Shown here piece by piece: positions 1 through 7,183 of a stretch of 64,000 nucleotides of DNA. The DNA lies in NCBI RefSeq assembly GCF_027286325.1, contig NZ_CP114588.1, positions 2,319,317 to 2,383,316 of the forward strand. The letters run 5' to 3'. The notes beneath the pieces were generated by a model. The model ran no database searches. It saw nothing but the letters and a program-made list of their open reading frames with translations, and had not been told where the DNA came from. Each line of letters opens with the position of its first letter. Position 1 is the first letter of the stretch. Position numbers and translations under genes: made by a program. The stretch is from Salinivibrio kushneri (lineage in GTDB: Bacteria > Pseudomonadota > Gammaproteobacteria > Enterobacterales > Vibrionaceae).

Positions 1-219
1 GCCCTCTTCAATCCCTAACGCTTTAAGTTTCTCTCCCACTTGCCCGACATGATCAAACTGCATCACCTCACCGGTTTGGTCCGAGCGTAAAGGTTCTAGT
101 TCATGCTTCACTTCAACTTCGACCGAGTATTTTGCGCCGCCTGCATGGGCCATTATATAACACTGAGGGCATGAGCGAGGATCCGCGCGCATCCATGCTT
201 TGAGTTGTGAGTAGTTCAT
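1..219 (-). CDS. Conserved hypothetical protein, C-terminal part cut by window edge
   Basis: The frame is open for 73 codons from an ATG at 219 to the window edge. The start has a good Shine-Dalgarno sequence (AGAGGAAGG) just upstream. The visible residues begin MNYSQLKAWM and include two cysteines (SCPQCY), a stretch rich in Glu and Val, and a lysine-rich helix near the cut. This resembles the short DUF6482-type proteins of Vibrionaceae, whose function is unknown. That family guess rests on general appearance only. No partner can be inferred because the downstream side lies outside the window. The gene is divergent from tas, with a 199-base intergenic region that probably carries both promoters. 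Confidence 0.6.
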   Translation of the reverse strand, partial: MNYSQLKAWMRADPRSCPQCYIMAHAGGAKYSVEVEVKHELEPLRSDQTGEVMQFDHVGQVGEKLKALGIEEG

Positions 220-418
220 CTTACCTTCCTCTAGGTTACGCTTTCTCGTGTCCATCATGCCTAGCAATAACACCGCGCTCAGACCAATACGATCGGACAA
301 CCCATTTAGTAATGGTCAATATTTAACCAGCTGTCAAGCCACCGCTAAACCGCTTTCGATCATTTTTAAAATTCTCTACTATGGACTGCCATAGGTCGAT
401 TGCAGACAAGGAGAAAGG

Positions 419-1453
419 ATGCAATACCACCGTTTGCCCCATTCCTCGCTAGACGTGAGTAAAGTGTGCTTAGGCACCATGACATTTGGTGAGCAAAATA
501 GTGAAGCTGACGCCCATGCACAGCTCGATCTTGCCTTTGAACGGGGCGTTAATTTTATTGATACTGCTGAAATGTATCCCGTTCCCCCCAGCGAACCCAC
601 GCAAGGGTTAACCGAGCAATACATCGGTAGCTGGTTAGAAAAATCCGGGAAACGCGATCGTGTTATCCTCGCGACCAAAGTGGCGGGGCCACGCAATGTG
701 CCCTATATTCGTGACAATATGTCACTCAACCGACGCCATATCCATCAAGCCGTTGAAGATAGCCTGACACGACTAAAAACCGACTATATCGACTTGTATC
801 AAGTGCACTGGCCACAGCGGCATAATAACTGTTTTGGTAAGCTTAATTATCCGTATCAAGATGAACACTCTGGAGTCACCATCCTCGATACACTGGATGC
901 ACTGAATGAACTCGTCCAAGCAGGAAAAATTCGCTATATCGGTGTCTCAAACGAAACCCCTTGGGGGGTGATGCGTTATTTGCATCTAGCAGAGAAGCAT
1001 AGCCTCACACGTATCGTCTCCATCCAAAACCCTTATAATTTACTTAACCGCACCTTCGAAGTAGGCCTGTCGGAAATCAGTCATCATGAAGGGGTCGAGT
1101 TGCTTGCGTACTCGCCGCTGGCGTTTGGCGCGCTGAGCGGAAAATATTTGCAAGGCGCACGCCCGAAAGGGGCCCGTTGTACACTGCACCAACGCTTCGC
1201 GCGCTACTTTACCGAATCAGGGCAAAAGGCCACGCAAGAATACGTCGATCTTGCCCAACGCCATGGCCTCGATCCGGCACAGATGGCACTCGCGTTTGTC
1301 AATAGTCGTCCCTTTGTCGCCTCTAACATCATTGGCGCCACAACGCTAAAACAGCTGGAGACGAATCTCGATAGCTTGGATCTGACGCTGAGTGACGATG
1401 TGCTTGCCGGTATTGATGAGATTGCTAACCGCTATCCCAACCCCTGCCCTTAG
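419..1453 (+). CDS. tas: NADP(H)-dependent aldo-keto reductase Tas
   Basis: A 344-residue TIM-barrel aldo-keto reductase that closely follows E. coli Tas. It should be a soluble NADPH-linked oxidoreductase acting on small carbonyl compounds. The physiological substrate is unclear. In E. coli, tas was found because it suppresses a tyrosine requirement. The family signatures are visible: LGTMTFG near residue 20, the catalytic Asp/Tyr of FIDTAEMYP near residues 47-55, the catalytic Lys in ILATKVAGP near 87, and the His of YQVHWPQR near 130. The C-terminal cofactor loop (NIIGATTLKQLE) is intact and the length is normal. AAGGAGAAAGG immediately precedes the ATG. It is transcribed alone and followed by two hairpins. 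Confidence 0.93.
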   Translation: MQYHRLPHSSLDVSKVCLGTMTFGEQNSEADAHAQLDLAFERGVNFIDTAEMYPVPPSEPTQGLTEQYIGSWLEKSGKRDRVILATKVAGPRNVPYIRDNMSLNRRHIHQAVEDSLTRLKTDYIDLYQVHWPQRHNNCFGKLNYPYQDEHSGVTILDTLDALNELVQAGKIRYIGVSNETPWGVMRYLHLAEKHSLTRIVSIQNPYNLLNRTFEVGLSEISHHEGVELLAYSPLAFGALSGKYLQGARPKGARCTLHQRFARYFTESGQKATQEYVDLAQRHGLDPAQMALAFVNSRPFVASNIIGATTLKQLETNLDSLDLTLSDDVLAGIDEIANRYPNPCP

Positions 1454-1462
1454 ATCGCAAAC

Positions 1463-1530
1463 GGCAGCCAAGTTGGCTGCCGCGCAGTGTTTTATTCGAT
1501 GATAGGGCGGCGTATCAACCGATACGCCGC
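1463..1530. terminator. Two consecutive hairpins between tas and the DUF1127-like gene
   Basis: The first stem, GGCAGCCA/TGGCTGCC (1463-1481), lies just after the tas stop. The second is a perfect 10-bp stem GCGGCGTATC/GATACGCCGC with an AACC loop (1507-1530), followed by TTTCT on the plus strand. The genes on either side converge here, so the pair probably terminates both. The T-tracts are short. Confidence 0.6.
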
Positions 1531-1543
1531 TTTCTGGGGCCCA

Positions 1544-1774
1544 TTATAGCCACCGCCATCGTCGTCGCCATGTCACAAGATAACGTTTTGCCGCAAACTG
1601 TGTGCTAACGGGCAAGGCATCTTGCTTGTCAGGTGCAATACCAATATCACGCTGTAGGTGACGATTTAACGCCACATCTGTGTAGCGGTAACGGTGTGTA
1701 CTCACACGACGTTGACGAATCAAATCCAAACGAACCAGCGCTTGAGCTAAAGGTAGTAAAGATAGTTGAGTCAT
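1544..1774 (-). CDS. Small basic DUF1127-like protein
   Basis: A 76-residue, strongly basic protein. The central segment ALNRHLQRDIGIAPDKQDAL matches the DUF1127 pattern of an Arg-rich helix followed by L-x-R-D-I-G-hydrophobic. The C-terminus is a run of Arg and Trp (TWRRRWRWL). DUF1127 proteins are small cytoplasmic proteins linked in other proteobacteria to RNA turnover and to phosphate and carbon metabolism. Their role in Vibrionaceae is not settled. The start is supported by AAGGAG seven bases before the ATG. It lies about 100 bases downstream of a 31-codon ORF on the same strand, and the two may share a transcript. Confidence 0.7.
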   Translation of the reverse strand: MTQLSLLPLAQALVRLDLIRQRRVSTHRYRYTDVALNRHLQRDIGIAPDKQDALPVSTQFAAKRYLVTWRRRWRWL

Positions 1775-1876
1775 GATGGCTCTCCTTTTGGGTTATAGGA
1801 GGCCACAGGCATAAAGCGAGGTGGTACTGCAAATTAGCCGCGTTATACCTGCGGCCAATTACAGTTGGACGCAGAG

Positions 1877-1972
1877 TCAGATGCGTGAGCGGGTATCCTG
1901 AGCCAAGTGGTTGGCACAGTGACGCGCAGAGGCAAAAATGACATCGAGTTTTTTCATCGGAAAATAAGTCAT
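1877..1972 (-). CDS. Candidate 31-residue small protein upstream of the DUF1127-like gene
   Basis: A short ORF, ATG at 1972 to TGA at 1879-1877, preceded by a near-perfect Shine-Dalgarno (TAGGAGGT) at optimal spacing. The product starts MTYFPMKKLDVIF and contains two histidines and one cysteine (SARHCANHLAQ). A nearer ATG (ATG CCA TGA) closes at once. I recognise no family. The strong ribosome binding site, the inverted repeat upstream, and the downstream DUF1127-like gene on the same strand argue that it is translated, either as a leader peptide or as a functional microprotein. A GC-rich imperfect stem lies between the two ORFs (about 1835-1855). Confidence 0.5.
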   Translation of the reverse strand: MTYFPMKKLDVIFASARHCANHLAQDTRSRI

Positions 1973-2025
1973 GGCATTTACCTCCTAGGCATGTGAATCT
2001 GCGTGAATGGAGTTAATAGTATTCA

Positions 2026-2054
2026 ATAACTTATAACTAATATCAATAAGTTAT
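2026..2054. promoter_or_regulatory. Inverted repeat, candidate operator upstream of the small-ORF/DUF1127 unit
   Basis: ATAACTTAT (2026-2034) and ATAAGTTAT (2046-2054) are perfect 9-base inverted arms whose centres are 20 bases apart, about two helical turns. The element sits 54-82 bases upstream of the small-ORF start, where an operator or promoter would lie. The binding protein is unknown. Confidence 0.45.
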
Positions 2055-2187
2055 ATTAATGTTGTTCAAATAAAGCGCAACGCTCTGTCTAGCTATAAAG
2101 ACATGGGGGATTATGCGATTAATTATCTCTCAATTTGATAATTCGTAGACATTTGTCCCGCCGCTGTCGGCGTATATGAAACCACAG

Positions 2188-3120
2188 TTAATCAAGCTTG
2201 TTGAACGAGTAATGATTTAACGTCCTATAATGCGAAAAACCAGCTTGGCAATAGAAATACTTGAGCCCATCGCCATAAGCTCCCACATATACATGCCTGA
2301 AGCCTTGATGCTTCAGCGAGGTCATGACAAAACGCAGCAGAATCGTTCCTATGCCTTTTCCTTGATATTGAGGTGCGACAGCAAACGGTTCCAGATACAC
2401 ACTATTATCGGCATGATTTTGCCATCCAGTACACGCGGCAATCACTGTGTTTGGATAGAGTGGATCGACTAAACAAAAATCTAAATCCTGACGATAATTA
2501 GGTGCGTTTTCCGTCGTTTTATAACTTGACAATAAATCATAATGCGAGCGATCCTGAAACGCCCAAGCGACACATTCCATCCGGCTTTCATACAAGCAGG
2601 GATCGACGAGAGTGCTAAGTAGATAATGACTGGTTGCCGAAGACTGCGTATGTTGATTTAAGTCACAGACAAGCAAATACTCCTGCCCGATATCCTGATC
2701 GAAACCATGCTCTTTAAGTAACGTTATTAGTAGGTTATCATCTTGATCCGCCCAACATGTCATCCTTTTTCGTCCACCTTCTAGGCAATAATTCGTCTCC
2801 ATTGCCCAGCCCAGCATTTGCTTAAGTGAAGCATATCGATGCTCTGAAGCTGCAAAGAAAAAGCTGTTGAAATCGGCAGCCTCAGACAGAGCGATGCCCA
2901 CTAGCTTGCCATCACTATCTCGCCACAACGACACATGGTCTTCCCAGTCAGTAATCCCTCTCTTCTCGAACAATGGTTTAACCAAATATCGCGCATATTC
3001 AAACCGGCTCGGGTGCCAGCAAGCATCTACCGTCCTCTTTTTAAACAACGAATCAAAAAAGCGTTCCACTTCATTAAAAGCATCACTATGATATTTACAA
3101 ACGTTGAGTGGGCTAGTCAT
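2188..3120 (-). CDS. GNAT-family N-acetyltransferase with two GNAT-like domains
   Basis: A 310-residue cytoplasmic protein. The C-terminal GNAT domain (about residues 165-305) shows the acetyl-CoA loop QYQGKGIG, preceded by the strand YLEPFAVAP and followed by a helix, as in motif A of the family. The N-terminal half (about residues 1-150) looks like a second, degenerate GNAT fold (LWRDSDGKLVGIALSE as strands, TLLKEHGF near its end) without a clear acetyl-CoA loop. Tandem architectures of this kind occur in aminoglycoside, mycothiol and many unassigned acetyltransferases. The substrate cannot be told from sequence. It follows the EAL gene on the same strand after 108 bases, so read-through is possible. 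Its start at 3120 lacks a strong ribosome binding site. Confidence 0.8.
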   Translation of the reverse strand: MTSPLNVCKYHSDAFNEVERFFDSLFKKRTVDACWHPSRFEYARYLVKPLFEKRGITDWEDHVSLWRDSDGKLVGIALSEAADFNSFFFAASEHRYASLKQMLGWAMETNYCLEGGRKRMTCWADQDDNLLITLLKEHGFDQDIGQEYLLVCDLNQHTQSSATSHYLLSTLVDPCLYESRMECVAWAFQDRSHYDLLSSYKTTENAPNYRQDLDFCLVDPLYPNTVIAACTGWQNHADNSVYLEPFAVAPQYQGKGIGTILLRFVMTSLKHQGFRHVYVGAYGDGLKYFYCQAGFSHYRTLNHYSFNKLD

Positions 3121-3228
3121 GTGCTTTCTCTATTACCTTATATCTATACAAAGTGTCATAAACACATGACAAAAAACATAGTACTTAGGGGCTAATTTCT
3201 ACACTGTGATTACTAATACAAAATACAT

Positions 3229-4161
3229 TTACACATTTTCTTCCGTTAACCACCAATGTGGGGGTTGTGGTCGATACATATAATACCCTTGCACATAGGG
3301 GATCGTTATTTCTTTTAATTTACTCACTGTCATCTCATCTTCTACCCCTTCTGCCACGATCTGTACCCCTTCTTTTCTTCCATAGCCACATAGGTAGGTT
3401 AAAAAGTCCAGACAGGGTTGTGAGACAGAGGATTCACTCACTAGCTTTTTGTCTAGTTTGACTTGATAAAGAGGAAGGTTGAACAAACTGGTGATTGCAC
3501 TCATTCCTGCACCAAAATCATCAATCGAAAGCTTAAATCCAAATTGATTAAGCTTTTCGAGCACTGCGTTAACTTTCATCCCTCCGTCCAATGGATAAGA
3601 CTCAGTGACCTCCAATACGATGCGTTCAGGGGATAAGTGGTACATTTTGACAATATTGAGAATATCTTCGACGACATTAGGATAAGTGAGTTGTTGAACT
3701 GAGATATTAATGTTAATCATTGGTCGAGTCTCAAACAACTTATCGTAATCAGTGAGGAATTGGCAGGCTTGACTGAGCACCTCTAGACCGAGTGCATGGA
3801 TATGACCCAAATGTTCAGCAATAGGGATAAACTCATCAGGAGATATTGGCCCCATGATAGGATGCGTCCACCTGGCGAGGGCTTCAAAACTAAATATTTC
3901 TCCGCTTTTTACCTCAACGATCGGCTGTAAAGCTATATGGATACCGCATTCTTTAATTGCGTTTATGAGCGAGTCTGTGATCTCAAAATTCCGTTGCTCT
4001 CCGCTACATAACCGTTTATCAATGGTCATATCAAAACCAATCATATTTTTTAAAGACTGTTCATAACTCGCCTTTTTCACTTTTAGCCCAACTTGTCGAC
4101 AACAAGCGATGCATTGAGGCTTATAGGCCTCCTTGGAAATACCACTATAAGCCTCCAGCAT
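3229..4161 (-). CDS. EAL-domain cyclic-di-GMP phosphodiesterase
   Basis: A 310-residue protein with one EAL domain (about residues 60-300) and no GGDEF partner, predicted to hydrolyse c-di-GMP to pGpG. The catalytic set looks complete: Glu of FEALARW (residues 92-98), Asn152 in NINIS, Glu184 and Glu187 in VLEVTES, the DD pair at 214-215 in SIDDFGAG, Lys235, Glu271 in VAEGVE and Gln291 in QGYY. No membrane segment is seen. The N-terminal 50 residues carry a CIACC cluster (Cys17, Cys20, Cys21), which might bind metal or respond to redox state. The gene is last in a same-strand group with a chemoreceptor and a LuxR-type regulator. The region is AT-richer than the housekeeping genes nearby. Confidence 0.88.
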   Translation of the reverse strand: MLEAYSGISKEAYKPQCIACCRQVGLKVKKASYEQSLKNMIGFDMTIDKRLCSGEQRNFEITDSLINAIKECGIHIALQPIVEVKSGEIFSFEALARWTHPIMGPISPDEFIPIAEHLGHIHALGLEVLSQACQFLTDYDKLFETRPMININISVQQLTYPNVVEDILNIVKMYHLSPERIVLEVTESYPLDGGMKVNAVLEKLNQFGFKLSIDDFGAGMSAITSLFNLPLYQVKLDKKLVSESSVSQPCLDFLTYLCGYGRKEGVQIVAEGVEDEMTVSKLKEITIPYVQGYYMYRPQPPHWWLTEENV

Positions 4162-4244
4162 ATTTCTCCCCTAAAAAAACATTATAAATAGCTAGAGTAA
4201 TAATCTCGCTACCAGTTTTCGAAAAAATAACCCGCAACAATAGC

Positions 4245-4547
4245 CTAGTATGCACATGGATGAGAGCTAAAGTAGAGCTTCAACAAGGCCGCTTCCATAT
4301 CAAAGCTTTTACTTCGGCACCCATGAATAAAGCCTCGCATATCTTGACGTATCGGCTTATATTTTGGGTTATCTAACATGCGTTTATAGTAAACAAGCAA
4401 CAAACGCTTCCGCTCCTGTAAAGAAACATACTTGTCTACACTGTCAATGTAGGAGTAAAGTCTTATTAAGCTATTCACAACAAGTTCAAAAAAAAGCCGC
4501 TCTTTTGTGTCATTTATGGCGTCTGACATATAACGGTTGCCATCCAT
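4245..4547 (-). CDS. Hypothetical 100-residue protein between chemoreceptor and EAL genes
   Basis: No family recognised. A start at 4592 would overlap the end of the chemoreceptor gene. An ATG at 4547 is better placed, 17 bases after that gene's stop and with GAGG nine bases upstream, giving 100 residues beginning MDGNRYMSDAIND. The protein looks wholly helical, basic and soluble, with a leucine/tyrosine-rich segment (VVNSLIRLYSYID) and a Lys/Arg-rich middle (KYVSLQERKRLLLVYYKRML). It has no signal peptide or transmembrane helix. The tight spacing to the chemoreceptor gene and 83 bases to the EAL gene suggest one transcript. A role as adaptor between the receptor and c-di-GMP signalling is only a guess. 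Confidence 0.6.
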   Translation of the reverse strand: MDGNRYMSDAINDTKERLFFELVVNSLIRLYSYIDSVDKYVSLQERKRLLLVYYKRMLDNPKYKPIRQDMRGFIHGCRSKSFDMEAALLKLYFSSHPCAY

Positions 4548-4563
4548 CAACACCGACCTCGTT

Positions 4564-6459
4564 TTAAACTCTGAACCGCTTAACCGTTTCATGCAGGCGT
4601 GAGTTCAGACGACCAATTTTCTCGGCTTCTTCTGTGACCACATCACTCCCTTTGCTAATTGACGCTACAATGGTCTTAATCCTATTCATGTTTTCGCTGA
4701 TATCCGCAGACACCGCTGATTGCTCTTCAGCCGCTGTTGAGATTTGCGTACTGGCATCGTCGGTCTCTTTTGCGTACTCCGCCATCGTTCTCAAGCTTGT
4801 AGCCACCTGCTCTTGACCGGAAGCCGTATCAACACACATTTCTTTTGTACGATTAATCGCTGCAGACATTTGTTCGCTGCTATCTAGTAGCGCAGAAAGC
4901 ACCTTATCGATTTCCTTGGTACTGTCCATTGTCCGACTCGCTAACGTCCTGACTTCATCCGCGACGACCGCGAAGCCTCGTCCCTGCTCACCGGCACGCG
5001 CCGCTTCTATTGCCGCATTAAGCGCCAACAAATTGGTTTGCTCTGCAATTTCTCCAATTACTTTCAATGCGTCATTAATGTTGTCACTGCTGGCGTTCAT
5101 GTCGCTTACCAAGGCAACAGAGGCTTCCATATCTTCTAGCAAGCGCTCGTTGAGCGACTGCGCTTTTCTCACCACTTCTTCTGATTGCGCACCTAACTCT
5201 GCTGCATCTACAGTGATCTGGGACGCTTTGACCGCGCTTTGTGCGACAGAATGGGCGGTACTGTTCATTTCTTCAATGGCTGTTGCAACTTGCTCAGTTT
5301 CAACCGAGTGCTGACCCATACTCTTAGCGTTTTCTTCGGTAAGTGATTGCAAACGCTCGACATTATCGGCTAGCCCTAAGGAGACCTCGACGATATCAGC
5401 AACGGCGCGATGGACTTTATCAATAAATGCATCAATACCTCGACCAATGTCACCCAAGTCATCATTGCGCTCAAGGTTAAGACGTTTAGTGAGATCGGCT
5501 TCACCACTGGAAAGATCCTCTGCCAAGACACGAAGAGAGGTGATAGGGCGGTACAGTTTATTGATCAACAGATAGAAAGCAGCGATGGCTGCCAGGATGC
5601 CCGCGAACACCATGAGTATTGTGGTGGTGCGAGTTTTATAAATCGGCGCAAATGTTTTTTCGTCCTCTAGAGCGACGCCCAAAAACCACGTTGTATCAGC
5701 AATCTCTAGCGGTACCGAGAAAAATACTTTTTCAACTCCCCCATAGGTATACTCTTGATACTTGGGTTGAGTACTATTGATAACAACCCTCGCAACATTG
5801 GAAAAGCCCGCCAATGATACGGCTTTCTCACCATTAGAAATATTTGGACTTGATGAGGCGAGAATGGTCGAGTGTCCATCCATAATCACCGCGACTGCCC
5901 CATCCATTTCTTGGAAAGACTCAACCGTCTTATTCATTTTTGACAAGTCAAAATCAAAAGAGAGGACATCGTTTCCGACTTGAGTGGCCATCGACATCCA
6001 CACTTTTTCGGCGCCTTTGTAAGCGCGTGTTGTCGCAACGCCATTTGTCGATACGGCGGCTTTATACCACTCTCTATTTCGTGCATCGCCTTTATATATG
6101 TGTCCTGGCCAGTCGGCACCCTGTTGATTCCAATAAGCCTGACCATTTTTAGAAGTGAACACCACACTATCCGTGTTCGTCGAGGCCGCGATATGCTTGA
6201 CCAGCGCTATTTTATCATCTGGTAAAGGGTTGCTTTTGTAGTATTCGGATAGATTTGATAGGACACTTTCTTTTTCATCAAAGTAGGAGGAAATGGTTCC
6301 GGCATTCGCTTCTACATATTCCCTAACCGTTTTCTCTTTATCCTGCTTAAATGCGTCATAGACATTAAGATATGTCAAAAGACTGACCACACCCAATGAT
6401 AAGGATACCAATATCAACACTCCCATAAGGAGCGATTGTCTAAACCCTAACTTCTTCAT
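4564..6459 (-). CDS. Methyl-accepting chemotaxis protein with periplasmic double-Cache domain
   Basis: A 631-residue inner-membrane chemoreceptor. Transmembrane helix 1 spans about residues 9-31. A periplasmic dCache_1 sensor follows (about 35-275), with the REWYKAA motif near 129-135 that resembles amine- and amino-acid-binding Cache domains. Transmembrane helix 2 is at about 278-299, HAMP at 300-353, and the long cytoplasmic signalling hairpin comes next. Its tip is canonical ([20 protein letters not shown]). No NWETF-type tether for CheR/CheB is seen at the C-terminus, which ends KRFRV. Glutamates in paired EE/QE positions are probably methylated. It lies 31 bases after the outer-membrane protein gene on the same strand, and the hypothetical gene follows directly. 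Confidence 0.95.
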   Translation of the reverse strand: MKKLGFRQSLLMGVLILVSLSLGVVSLLTYLNVYDAFKQDKEKTVREYVEANAGTISSYFDEKESVLSNLSEYYKSNPLPDDKIALVKHIAASTNTDSVVFTSKNGQAYWNQQGADWPGHIYKGDARNREWYKAAVSTNGVATTRAYKGAEKVWMSMATQVGNDVLSFDFDLSKMNKTVESFQEMDGAVAVIMDGHSTILASSSPNISNGEKAVSLAGFSNVARVVINSTQPKYQEYTYGGVEKVFFSVPLEIADTTWFLGVALEDEKTFAPIYKTRTTTILMVFAGILAAIAAFYLLINKLYRPITSLRVLAEDLSSGEADLTKRLNLERNDDLGDIGRGIDAFIDKVHRAVADIVEVSLGLADNVERLQSLTEENAKSMGQHSVETEQVATAIEEMNSTAHSVAQSAVKASQITVDAAELGAQSEEVVRKAQSLNERLLEDMEASVALVSDMNASSDNINDALKVIGEIAEQTNLLALNAAIEAARAGEQGRGFAVVADEVRTLASRTMDSTKEIDKVLSALLDSSEQMSAAINRTKEMCVDTASGQEQVATSLRTMAEYAKETDDASTQISTAAEEQSAVSADISENMNRIKTIVASISKGSDVVTEEAEKIGRLNSRLHETVKRFRV

Positions 6460-6490
6460 TCCCCTCTCCCATCAAACTGCTATCTAGGCA

Positions 6491-7054
6491 TTAAAATTTA
6501 TACAAGACACCAAGAGAAAACAGATAGTTATCATCAACTTCCTGTCTAGAGTCTGTTATATATACATCATCTTGCGAGGACTCATAGCCGAGACGAGACA
6601 TAACATGAATGTTTTCGCTTAAGGGTCGCGTCACGATACCGCCAAGCTCATACCCCCACTCATGCCCAAAGTCTTTTGGCTCATCACTCTCATCGACATC
6701 GAACTCATAATGCTTATAGGTGAGTCCCCCGTATAACCCTGCTTGGATACAGGCATAATCACGCGTTAAGGTCAAACCAAGGGAATAGCCTGTTTTATCG
6801 ATACCCTCTAATGATAGATGGCTTTTATGCTCTATCGCGTCATAGCTCCACCCAGCATAGATTGAGGTACCCTCTAACAGTTGATAGTAATAAGTAAACT
6901 GAGCGCCGTTCGCACGTCCGTCGACTATTTCTCCACTGTCATAGAGAGAGTGTCTATACTCAATTGATATTGCATTATGTGTGTTAGAGTAAGCAGAAAA
7001 TGAAGCACACGAGGCCAGCAGTAATAGCAAGTAAACAGCAGGAGCATTCATCAT
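6491..7054 (-). CDS. Small outer-membrane beta-barrel protein
   Basis: About 187 residues. The N-terminus is a signal peptide (YLLLLLASCASFSAYS), and mature protein begins near SNTHN. The rest alternates aromatic and polar residues in strands typical of an eight-stranded barrel, and the last residue is Phe after GVLYK, the usual outer-membrane assembly signal. It resembles the OmpA-like or OmpW-like beta-barrel hypothetical proteins common in Vibrionaceae. No ligand can be named. The frame can be extended to a TTG at 7066, but the ATG at 7054 (or 7051) is more likely. No strong Shine-Dalgarno is visible at any of them. The gene precedes the chemoreceptor gene with 31 bases between, suggesting co-transcription. 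Confidence 0.75.
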   Translation of the reverse strand: MMNAPAVYLLLLLASCASFSAYSNTHNAISIEYRHSLYDSGEIVDGRANGAQFTYYYQLLEGTSIYAGWSYDAIEHKSHLSLEGIDKTGYSLGLTLTRDYACIQAGLYGGLTYKHYEFDVDESDEPKDFGHEWGYELGGIVTRPLSENIHVMSRLGYESSQDDVYITDSRQEVDDNYLFSLGVLYKF

Positions 7055-7183
7055 AAAAAAAACCAAGTAAATAGAACTTACTCAGAGACTACCGCTCGGC
7101 ACTATATGGATAAATGGTACTCTGGTACGAAATGAAAGGAAATTTAAAGAATAATAAAACCAGGCCAATTTATTAACAAAAAA

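Noticed and set aside
1647-1832. 61-codon ORF overlapping the DUF1127-like gene
   Set aside because: It shares the region in another frame, with no good start signal; the 76-residue frame has the family motif.
4916-5314. 132-codon ORF antisense to the chemoreceptor signalling domain
   Set aside because: It is a mirror of the conserved coiled-coil coding sequence, not a gene.
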